Position numbers and translations under genes: made by a program | The notes under the pieces: model-generated | Seen by the model: the letters and a program-made list of their open reading frames with translations, nothing else | What the model was told of the DNA's origin: nothing | Database searches by the model: none | NCBI GenBank assembly: GCA_039767595.1 | Contig: JBDNBY010000086.1 | Location: 1 to 6,800, forward strand | Length of the DNA stretch: 6,800 nt | From: JBDNBY01 sp039767595 | GTDB lineage: Bacteria > Pseudomonadota > Alphaproteobacteria > Rhodobacterales > Rhodobacteraceae | Reading direction: 5' to 3' | Shown: positions 1 to 4,860 of the stretch, piece after piece | Numbering within the stretch: position 1 is the first letter of the stretch | How the letters are laid out: each line of letters begins with the position of its first letter

Positions 1-642
1 CTCAGGTAATATATTCCGTGGAATGTTTAGGTGGGTGCAAATCTCGTTCGACCATTCGCCGGTATGAATATTATATAGCATCGTGCGCGCTGCGTTTGTG
101 GCATCTGTGACATGGCGCGCCCCGCCTGTCAGGTTCCAAATTAACCAAGTATCGACTGTGCCAAATAGCAAATCCCCCGCTTGCGCACGCGCACGCAGAT
201 CGGGATGTTCATCCAACAGCCACGCGAGCTTGGTCGATGAAAAATACGGATCAACCAACAGGCCGGTTTGAGTTCTGACTACATCGGGGAAATCCGTTTT
301 AGATAGCTCTTCACAAAATTGCGCAGTACGGCGATCTTGCCAAACGATGGCGTTGTATACTGGCTTCCCGCTGTGTTTGTCCCACAATACTGTCGTCTCT
401 CGTTGGTTGGTAATACCAATCGCCGCGATATCACTGGCGGATAATCCGGCTTGTGCAATTGCGTCGCGTGCGGTGCTCAGTGTTGTATGCCATAAATCCA
501 TCGGATCGTGTTCAACCCAACCACTGTTTGGGAAATGCTGTGGAAACTCTTGTTGAGCTGTGGCCACCACCGCCAAGTCGGCGTCGAAGATCAATGATCG
601 TGTCGATGTGGTGCCCTGATCAATTGATAAAATATATGACAT
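1..642 (-). CDS. glpK: Glycerol kinase, N-terminal 214 residues (cut by left edge)
   Basis: Cytoplasmic FGGY-family kinase that transfers phosphate from ATP to glycerol, giving sn-glycerol 3-phosphate, the substrate of the GlpD encoded just upstream. The visible part covers most of the first FGGY domain and aligns closely with E. coli GlpK as I remember it: the phosphate-binding DQGTTSTR at residues 8-15, GWVEHDP at 41-47, GITNQRET at 76-83 (R81 and E82 correspond to glycerol-binding residues), IVWQDRR at 99-105, DPYFSSTK at 131-138 and FGTVDTWLIW at 160-169. The family is about 500 residues, so roughly 43% is present and the rest lies left of position 1. The ATG at 642 is set by AGGAGA (653-648) five bases upstream and by MSYILSIDQG matching the family's beginning. 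It follows glpD by 13 bp on the same strand, so it is probably the second gene of a glpDK operon. Confidence 0.96.
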   Translation of the reverse strand, partial: MSYILSIDQGTTSTRSLIFDADLAVVATAQQEFPQHFPNSGWVEHDPMDLWHTTLSTARDAIAQAGLSASDIAAIGITNQRETTVLWDKHSGKPVYNAIVWQDRRTAQFCEELSKTDFPDVVRTQTGLLVDPYFSSTKLAWLLDEHPDLRARAQAGDLLFGTVDTWLIWNLTGGARHVTDATNAARTMLYNIHTGEWSNEICTHLNIPRNILPE

Positions 643-647
643 GCGGT

Positions 648-653
648 TCTCCT
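648..653 (-). promoter_or_regulatory. Ribosome binding site of glpK
   Basis: AGGAGA on the minus strand, five bases before the glpK ATG at 642 and directly after the glpD stop (658-656). It allows independent initiation on glpK within a glpDK transcript and fixes the glpK start. Confidence 0.7.
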
Positions 654-655
654 AT

Positions 656-2281
656 CTATGATGCAGTGTTTGTACCCGCGCGATACGTTGTGATCCACTG
701 CTCCAGCGCTGCGATCTGATCCTTATTCAAGCGTAAGCCTAATTTAGTGCGGCGCCAGACGATATCTTCGGCGGTGTGAGCATATTCATGTCGCATGAGC
801 CACTTGACCTCGGTTTCCGTCAGAGAGGCGCCAAAATGAATGCCCAGATCGTCAATCTGCGTACTTCCGGTTAAAATTATTTGCGCCTCAGTGCCATAGG
901 CGCGGATCAAACGCTTGGCCCAAAACTGGTTAAGATAGGGGTAGGCGCGGCGCAGATCATGCACAAGCGTATCGACGCCATCCACCCCAAAATCACCGCC
1001 GGGCAGGGGAACGCCTGCCGTCCATGGCCCGCGCTGCGTTTCTATATAGCCTTCGATCTTTTCGAGGGCTGTTTCCGCCAAACGGCGATAGGTTGTGATC
1101 TTGCCACCAAAAATATTCAACACGGGGGCCCCGCCGGCCTCATCCACTTTGAGCGTGTAGTCCCGCGTTGCTGCTGTCGCACTTCTGGCGCCATCATCGT
1201 ACAAAGGACGCACACCCGAATATGTCCAGACCACGTCTTGTGAAGACAAAGATTGTGCAAAATAATCGTTTGCGAAGTTGAGTAAATAGTCCTGCTCGGC
1301 GTCTGAGCAGACGGGCGCTTGGTGCAGGTCCTCTTGTTCGGCATCCGTTGTCCCAATCAAGGTGAAATCTGTTTCATAAGGGATTGCAAAAATGATGCGC
1401 CCGTCAGTCCCTTGAAAGAAATAGGATTTGTCGTGATCATAGAGTTTGCGGGTCACAATATGACTGCCGCGCACGAGGCGTACGCCATCGGTGGAATTCA
1501 GGCGCAGCTTTGTTTGAATGATATCTCCGACCCAAGGGCCCGCAGCATTCACGAGCATCCGTGCATAATGAGTGTGTAGCGTGCCATTTTCGGTGTTGCG
1601 CGTTCTAACGCACCACAGATTGCCCTCTCGCTGAGCGCTGATCACCTGCGTCCGCGTCATAATGTGCGCGCCGCGTGCTTGTGCGTCGCGCGCGTTTAAG
1701 ACGACCAATCGCGAGTCTTCGATCCAGCAATCGGAATATTCATAGGCCTGTTCAAATCGATCTTGGAGCGGCGCCCCTTCGGGTGCGTTCTGCAACGCAA
1801 GCGTCTGTGTCCCTGGCAGGATGTTGCGCCCGCCCATGTGGTCATAGAGAAACAAGCCAAGCCGAATGAGCCAAGCTGGCCGCCGACCTTTCATCCATGG
1901 GAGTATCACGCGCAACAGCTTGGATGTGGGTGTTTCAGAGTCAAACCGCATGCTTTTGTGGTAGGGCAGCACGAACCGCATCGGCCAACTGATGTGCGGC
2001 ATGGCTTGCAGGAGCACCTCGCGCTCGATCAAAGCTTCGCGCACAAGGCGAAATTCGAAATATTCCAAATAACGCAGTCCACCATGAAACAGCTTGGTTG
2101 ATGCCGATGACGTTGCCGATGCCAAATCGTTCATCTCTGCCAAAGTCACAGTCAACCCGCGCCCCGCTGCATCCCGCGCAATGCCGCAACCATTGATGCC
2201 GCCCCCAATAATAAAGAGGTCACTGGTCGTGTGATCTATGTTTTGCCCACTTGGCAAAGCTTCGGAATGCGATTGGGCCAT
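656..2281 (-). CDS. glpD: Aerobic glycerol-3-phosphate dehydrogenase (FAD)
   Basis: Membrane-associated flavoenzyme that oxidises sn-glycerol 3-phosphate to dihydroxyacetone phosphate and passes electrons to quinone. The 541 residues contain the FAD-binding GGGING at 26-31, the family signature SSASTKLFHGGLRYLE at 58-73, SGVRPL at 355-360, the second flavin-contact motif GGKITTYR at 392-399, and a C-terminal DAO_C-type domain (about 415-525) with RHEYAHTAEDIVWRR at 497-511. No transmembrane segment is apparent, consistent with peripheral attachment. The protein is some 40 residues longer than E. coli GlpD (about 501). About 20 of these form an N-terminal extension before DLFIIGGG. ATG 2281 is the only ATG between the upstream in-frame stop and the FAD motif, but no convincing Shine-Dalgarno precedes it; the nearest purine-rich stretch, CGGGA, is about 12 bases away. 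First gene of the glpDK unit and divergent from glpR; probably repressed by GlpR. Confidence 0.97.
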   Translation of the reverse strand: MAQSHSEALPSGQNIDHTTSDLFIIGGGINGCGIARDAAGRGLTVTLAEMNDLASATSSASTKLFHGGLRYLEYFEFRLVREALIEREVLLQAMPHISWPMRFVLPYHKSMRFDSETPTSKLLRVILPWMKGRRPAWLIRLGLFLYDHMGGRNILPGTQTLALQNAPEGAPLQDRFEQAYEYSDCWIEDSRLVVLNARDAQARGAHIMTRTQVISAQREGNLWCVRTRNTENGTLHTHYARMLVNAAGPWVGDIIQTKLRLNSTDGVRLVRGSHIVTRKLYDHDKSYFFQGTDGRIIFAIPYETDFTLIGTTDAEQEDLHQAPVCSDAEQDYLLNFANDYFAQSLSSQDVVWTYSGVRPLYDDGARSATAATRDYTLKVDEAGGAPVLNIFGGKITTYRRLAETALEKIEGYIETQRGPWTAGVPLPGGDFGVDGVDTLVHDLRRAYPYLNQFWAKRLIRAYGTEAQIILTGSTQIDDLGIHFGASLTETEVKWLMRHEYAHTAEDIVWRRTKLGLRLNKDQIAALEQWITTYRAGTNTAS

Positions 2282-2306
2282 GTTATGAAAAAATCCCGAG
2301 AATACG

Positions 2307-2336
2307 TTCGTTTATATTCGCTTATATGCGTTAATG
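2307..2336. promoter_or_regulatory. Candidate GlpR operator: three TTCG-type units in 10-bp phase
   Basis: On the plus strand three consecutive 10-bp units can be read: TTCGTTTATA (2307-2316), TTCGCTTATA (2317-2326) and the more degenerate TGCGTTAATG (2327-2336). The period is about one helical turn, so the units would face the same side of the DNA. The E. coli GlpR operator also carries TCG-containing half-sites, and DeoR-family repressors often bind repeated short elements; assigning this array to the neighbouring GlpR is inference. The array fills the interval between the proposed -35 and -10 of the glpD promoter, which suits repression. A further unit, TTCGTTTATT, lies at 2388-2397 on the glpR side. 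Confidence 0.55.
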
Positions 2337-2340
2337 TAAC
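2311..2340 (-). promoter_or_regulatory. Candidate glpDK promoter
   Basis: On the minus strand GTTACA (2340-2335, four of six matches to TTGACA) and TATAAA (2316-2311, five of six matches to TATAAT) are separated by 18 bases, predicting a start near 2304 and a leader of about 23 bases. TATAAG at 2326-2321 is an alternative -10. The pairing is by eye in AT-rich sequence. Its best support is that it coincides with the repeat array and faces glpD. Confidence 0.35.
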
Positions 2341-2370
2341 TTTTGTATGAAAATGCAAGAGTTTTACTGT

Positions 2371-2399
2371 TTTATCAAGGTTGAATCTTCGTTTATTAT
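2371..2399 (+). promoter_or_regulatory. Weak candidate glpR promoter
   Basis: TATTAT at 2394-2399 matches the -10 consensus at five of six positions. The best-spaced upstream hexamer, TTTATC at 2371-2376 (17-base spacer), is poor. The leader to glpR would be about 70 bases. Low expression of a repressor fits a weak promoter, but the call is tentative. Confidence 0.22.
2388..2397. promoter_or_regulatory. Isolated fourth TTCG unit near the glpR promoter
   Basis: TTCGTTTATT matches the first unit of the glpD-side array at nine of ten positions and lies 81 bp from it in the same orientation. It overlaps the weak TATTAT -10 candidate for glpR, so it could mediate autorepression or form a loop with the main array. 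A single 10-mer in AT-rich sequence could arise by chance. Confidence 0.35.
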
Positions 2400-2425
2400 T
2401 TGTCATGTCATAGAAACGCCGCAGA

Positions 2426-2443
2426 GTGTTGGCACCCCGACAC
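2426..2443 (+). other. 7-bp hairpin in the glpR leader
   Basis: GTGTTGG (2426-2432) can pair with CCGACAC (2437-2443) around a CACC loop, with one T-G wobble. It lies 32 bases before the glpR ATG and is not followed by a T-run, so it is not a terminator. It may be a leader structure or a dyad for another regulator, or incidental. Confidence 0.3.
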
Positions 2444-2475
2444 CCTCAAACGCAGAGCTGTAAAAGAGTAAGCCG

Positions 2476-3240
2476 ATGTCGCAAACCATTCGTCATCCCG
2501 AAATCCTTGAGATAGCGCGGCGCCAAGGCAAAGTTACGGTCGATGGGCTGGCTGAGCATTTTGGCGTAACGTTGCAAACAATTCGGCGTGACTTGAGTGA
2601 TCTCGCTGAAATGGGCCGTCTTGAGCGTGTGCATGGGGGCGCAATTTTGCCATCGGGCACTGTGAACATCGGCTATGAAGAGCGGCGCGCTCTGAACATT
2701 GACGGTAAGGCGACAATTGCAAAGGCCTGCGCCGCATATATTCCAAATGGCATTTCGTTGTTTTTGAATATCGGGACGTCGACAGAGGCCGTGGCGCACG
2801 AGCTCCTCCATCATCAGGGGCTGATGGTCGTCACGAATAATATAAATGTCGCAAATATTTTGGCCGCAAATTCAAGTTGTGAGGTCATTGTCACAGGGGG
2901 GCACTTGCGGCGCGCGGATGGTGGTTTGATCGGGAATTTTGCGGCGCATACGATTGAGCAATTTAAATTCGACATGGCCGTGATCGGTTGCTCGGGTCTG
3001 GATTCTGACGGAGACTTGCTCGATTTTGACATTCAGGAGGTGAGCGTCAGTCAAACTATTTTACGCCAATCTCGAAAGACAATTCTTGTCGCGGATCACG
3101 GCAAACTTAAGCGGACGGCGCCGGCAAGGATTGCATCTTTGGCGCAAATTGATGTGTTTTTTACCGACAAACCCTTGCCCTTAGATCTTTGTGAAAAATG
3201 TGAAGGTTGGAACACGGTTGTCAGCGCACCGATATCTTAA
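2476..3240 (+). CDS. glpR: DeoR-family glycerol-3-phosphate regulon repressor
   Basis: Cytoplasmic DNA-binding repressor of glycerol/glycerol 3-phosphate genes. The 254 residues match the usual length of about 252. The N-terminal DeoR-type helix-turn-helix spans about 6-58, with GKVTVDGLAEHFGV and recognition helix LQTIRRDLSDL at 33-43. The C-terminal sugar-phosphate sensor domain has NIGTSTEAVAHELL at 98-111, VTNNINVANIL at 119-129, a GG-RR-DGG stretch at 141-150, GLDSDGDLLDFDIQEV at 174-189 and VADHGKL at 205-211. I favour GlpR over a generic DeoR member because the LPSGTVN segment (58-64) and the DGDLLDFD-EV segment resemble E. coli GlpR as recalled, and because it is divergent from glpD. 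A weak purine-rich site (AAGAG, 2464-2468) precedes ATG 2476 by seven bases. The effector is expected to be glycerol 3-phosphate, by family. Confidence 0.93.
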   Translation: MSQTIRHPEILEIARRQGKVTVDGLAEHFGVTLQTIRRDLSDLAEMGRLERVHGGAILPSGTVNIGYEERRALNIDGKATIAKACAAYIPNGISLFLNIGTSTEAVAHELLHHQGLMVVTNNINVANILAANSSCEVIVTGGHLRRADGGLIGNFAAHTIEQFKFDMAVIGCSGLDSDGDLLDFDIQEVSVSQTILRQSRKTILVADHGKLKRTAPARIASLAQIDVFFTDKPLPLDLCEKCEGWNTVVSAPIS

Positions 3241-3254
3241 GGGCCGCCGGCGAT

Positions 3255-3290
3255 CGAAACCTGTAGGGGTCGCGCAGGTGTTCGCTTTTA
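3255..3290 (+). terminator. Possible rho-independent terminator of glpR
   Basis: CGAAACCTG (3255-3263) pairs with CAGGTGTTCG (3275-3284) as nine base pairs with one bulged G at 3280, around an 11-base loop, followed by CTTTTA (3285-3290). It starts 15 bases after the glpR stop in the gap before the convergent marR-type gene. The large loop, bulge and short T-run make it a modest candidate. For the opposite gene, a 4-bp GCCG/CGGC hairpin (3322-3325 with 3331-3334) overlapping its stop is followed on the minus strand by CCCCTTTT, and is weaker still. Confidence 0.38.
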
Positions 3291-3326
3291 TAATCCTGAC
3301 TGCTCGACCCATGAAAAGGGGGCCGT

Positions 3327-3800
3327 TTACCGGCTGTCTTCATATCTTGGTTTGGCATCCGGATCTTGGTCAAGGACGCTGTGAAAATGTTCAAGCACTT
3401 CGGTTAATGTGGAGCGTTGTGCGTCGGTTAATCCCGAGAGTAAGCGCTGCTCTACCTGTGTCGCGGGTGGTAGAATAGACGTAAGGGCCTCTGCCCCTTT
3501 GGATGTTAGACCAATTTCGACAAGCCGACCGTCGTGTGCTCCGCTGCGTTTGGCAACTAGACCTGCGGTTTCCATCCGTGTGACTGCGCGGCTGACGCGG
3601 GATTTTTCGAGGTTGGTATAGACTTGGATATCCCGAACTGAGGCAGTGCCAAGATATTGCAAATTGACCAAAATGCGCCATTCGGCCACGGATAGCCCAT
3701 GCGAGCGGCCGTAATCGGCCGCCAGCCGCTGGCTGACCCGTTCTGAAATATAGGCCAATTGATATGGCAAAAAGCCGGAAAGATCGAAGGTCTCAGTCAT
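3327..3800 (-). CDS. MarR-family transcriptional regulator of the aromatic acid operon
   Basis: A 157-residue winged-helix regulator, the usual MarR length. The N-terminal dimerisation helices span about 10-33 (LPYQLAYISERVSQRLAADYG). GLSVAEWRILVNL (35-47) leads into the helix-turn-helix, with TASVRDIQVYTNLEKSRVSRAVTRME at 52-77 containing the recognition helix. The wing is AKRSGAHDGRLVEIGLT at 83-99, and the C-terminal dimerisation helices cover about 113-145. The reading frame stays open up to an ATG at 3911, but I chose ATG 3800: AAAAGGG (3812-3806) sits five bases upstream, the protein then begins as MarR proteins do, and the extra 37 residues would be encoded by the operator/promoter region. 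It is divergent from the MBL-hydroxylase-hmgA operon and probably represses it and itself, with an aromatic acid as likely inducer (inference). Known HmgR of Pseudomonas putida is IclR-type, so this is a different regulator for a related pathway. Confidence 0.9.
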   Translation of the reverse strand: MTETFDLSGFLPYQLAYISERVSQRLAADYGRSHGLSVAEWRILVNLQYLGTASVRDIQVYTNLEKSRVSRAVTRMETAGLVAKRSGAHDGRLVEIGLTSKGAEALTSILPPATQVEQRLLSGLTDAQRSTLTEVLEHFHSVLDQDPDAKPRYEDSR

Positions 3801-3822
3801 AGTTGCCCTTTTGCATTCATGT

Positions 3823-3850
3823 AGCATATTGACTTTTGTTGCAACTGCAA
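3823..3850 (-). promoter_or_regulatory. Candidate promoter of the marR-type gene
   Basis: On the minus strand TTGCAG (3850-3845) and TATGCT (3828-3823) are 16 bases apart. Each matches consensus at four of six positions. The -35 lies inside the upstream inverted repeat (3838-3851), which would give autoregulation. Tentative. Confidence 0.33.
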
Positions 3851-3859
3851 CGATATAAT
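3829..3859 (+). promoter_or_regulatory. Candidate promoter of the MBL-hydroxylase-hmgA operon
   Basis: TTGACT (3829-3834) matches the -35 consensus at five of six positions, and TATAAT (3854-3859) is a perfect -10. Their spacer is 19 bases, or 17 if GATATA at 3852-3857 is used. Transcription would begin near 3866, leaving a leader of about 44 bases before ATG 3910. The spacer contains the 14-bp inverted repeat 3838-3851, and the expected start point lies in the second copy, so a bound MarR dimer would block polymerase. Confidence 0.6.
3838..3851. promoter_or_regulatory. MarR operator candidate O1 (perfect inverted repeat)
   Basis: GTTGCA-AC-TGCAAC is a perfect 6-bp inverted repeat with a 2-bp spacer, placed between the -35 and -10 of the rightward promoter and over the -35 of the leftward one. 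Size and position are typical of MarR-dimer operators. Assignment to the adjacent regulator is inference. Confidence 0.62.
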
Positions 3860-3861
3860 TC

Positions 3862-3875
3862 ATTGCAAGCGCAAC
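3862..3875. promoter_or_regulatory. MarR operator candidate O2 (near copy of O1)
   Basis: ATTGCA-AG-CGCAAC agrees with O1 at 11 of 14 positions and retains TTGC-N4-GCAA symmetry. Its centre is 24 bp from that of O1. It covers the predicted transcription start of the MBL operon. A further half-site-like GGCAAC lies at 3885-3890. Confidence 0.55.
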
Positions 3876-3909
3876 AAATATCGAGGCAACTCGCGAGAGG
3901 GGACAATTC

Positions 3910-4860
3910 ATGGCAAAAGCATTCGCATCGGCAGGCGACCTAACGGAAAAGGAAATCAGTTTTACCGAAGTTAGTGAGGGCCTCTATGCCTTTACAGCCG
4001 AGGGTGATCCGAATTCCGGTGTCATCATCGGCGATGACAGTGTCATGATCGTTGAGGCGCAAGCGACCCCGAGACTGGCCAACAAAGTGATCGAATGCGT
4101 GCGCAGCGTGACCGATAAGCCAATCAGCCACGTGGTGCTGACCCATTATCATGCGGTGCGGGTGCTGGGCGCTTCGGCCTTTGGAGCGGATCAAATCATC
4201 ATGTCAGATGCCGCACGCTCAATGGTGGTCGAGCGCGGTCAAGAAGACTGGGATAGCGAATTCCAACGCTTCCCGCGTCTGTTTGAAGGTCACGAAAGCA
4301 TCCCCGGTCTAACCTATCCGACAACGACGTTCAGCGACAGTATGACAGTTTTTTTGGGCAACCGAAGAGTTGAGATCAAGCAGATCGGCCGCGCGCATAC
4401 AGCCGGTGACAGTGTGATTTGGGTGCCAGATGCGCAGACGATGTTCACAGGCGATATCGTCGAATATCACTCTGCGTGCTATTGCGGCGATGGTCATTAT
4501 GAAGAATGGGGCGCCACCCTTGATGCGGTCAAGGCCTATGATCCGCAGTCGATTGCGCCGGGGCGCGGCAATGCTTTGGTGGGGCGCGAGATGGTGGATG
4601 CTGCCATCGCCAACACGCGCGATTTCGTGGACAGCACCTATAACGCGGTCAAGCCTGTGGCAGCCAAGGGCGGCAGCCTCAAAGATGCGTGGGACGCGGT
4701 GCGCGCGGCTTGCGATCCCAAGTTCAAGGACTATGCAATCTATGAACACTGCCTGCCATTCAATGTCGCCCGCGCTTATGATGAGGCCCGCGGTATTGCC
4801 CACCCGCGCATTTGGACGGCGCAGCGTGACCTAGACATGTGGGAGGCATTGCAGGGATGA
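3910..4860 (+). CDS. MBL-fold protein with an altered metal centre, in a homogentisate operon
   Basis: A 316-residue cytoplasmic protein (no signal peptide seen) of the metallo-beta-lactamase superfamily. The fold is shown by the N-terminal strands YAFTAEGDPNSGVIIGDDSVMIVEAQATP (26-54), the VVLTHYHAVRVLG loop (75-87), GRAHTAGDSVIWVPD (160-174) and FTGDIVE (179-185). The usual HxHxDH is here H79-Y-H81-A-V83-R84, so the two residues that normally bind the second metal are replaced. H163 and D182 are kept, while the position that is usually a late His reads PGRG with R219. An unusual C190-Y-C192-GDG-H196 cluster follows the bridging Asp. Activity is therefore uncertain: a mononuclear hydrolase, a differently metallated enzyme, or a non-hydrolytic protein. 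AGGGG (3898-3902) precedes ATG 3910 by seven bases. It is the first gene of the operon and overlaps the hydroxylase gene by four bases, which ties it to aromatic acid catabolism. Its substrate is unknown. Confidence 0.88.
   Translation: MAKAFASAGDLTEKEISFTEVSEGLYAFTAEGDPNSGVIIGDDSVMIVEAQATPRLANKVIECVRSVTDKPISHVVLTHYHAVRVLGASAFGADQIIMSDAARSMVVERGQEDWDSEFQRFPRLFEGHESIPGLTYPTTTFSDSMTVFLGNRRVEIKQIGRAHTAGDSVIWVPDAQTMFTGDIVEYHSACYCGDGHYEEWGATLDAVKAYDPQSIAPGRGNALVGREMVDAAIANTRDFVDSTYNAVKPVAAKGGSLKDAWDAVRAACDPKFKDYAIYEHCLPFNVARAYDEARGIAHPRIWTAQRDLDMWEALQG
4841..4846 (+). promoter_or_regulatory. Ribosome binding site deciding the hydroxylase start
   Basis: GGGAGG lies inside the end of the MBL-fold gene, ten bases before ATG 4857 and downstream of the alternative ATG 4839, so it supports the later start. 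The spacing is a little long; coupling through the ATGA overlap probably helps. Confidence 0.5.

Noticed and set aside
83..719. Plus-strand open frames of 62-88 residues over glpK and the glpD end.
   Set aside because: The opposite strand encodes glycerol kinase with many intact motifs; these frames have no family resemblance.
881..2101. Several plus-strand open frames of 64-120 residues across glpD.
   Set aside because: All are antisense to the well-supported glpD frame and show low-complexity, Arg/Pro/Cys-rich shadow translations.
2307..2336. The three 10-bp units as a CRISPR-like or satellite repeat.
   Set aside because: Units are too short, contiguous and few, with no spacers. Their promoter position suits an operator array.
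3890..3897. CTCGCGAG perfect 8-bp palindrome upstream of the MBL-fold gene.
   Set aside because: It is short, overlaps the ribosome site region, and has no second copy nearby; likely incidental.
3801..3911. Longer 194-residue version of the marR-type protein starting at 3911.
   Set aside because: The extra 37 residues are encoded by the promoter and inverted repeats, would overlap the start codon of the divergent gene, and lack MarR features. ATG 3800 has AAAAGGG five bases upstream.
4309..4803. 164-residue open frame on the minus strand within the MBL-fold gene.
   Set aside because: It lies wholly antisense to a gene with clear family motifs, has no ribosome site or recognisable family, and is of a kind common in such sequence.
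4839..4856. Upstream ATG 4839 as the hydroxylase start.
   Set aside because: There is no ribosome site before it, and it lies upstream of the GGGAGG that serves ATG 4857, which makes the typical ATGA overlap.
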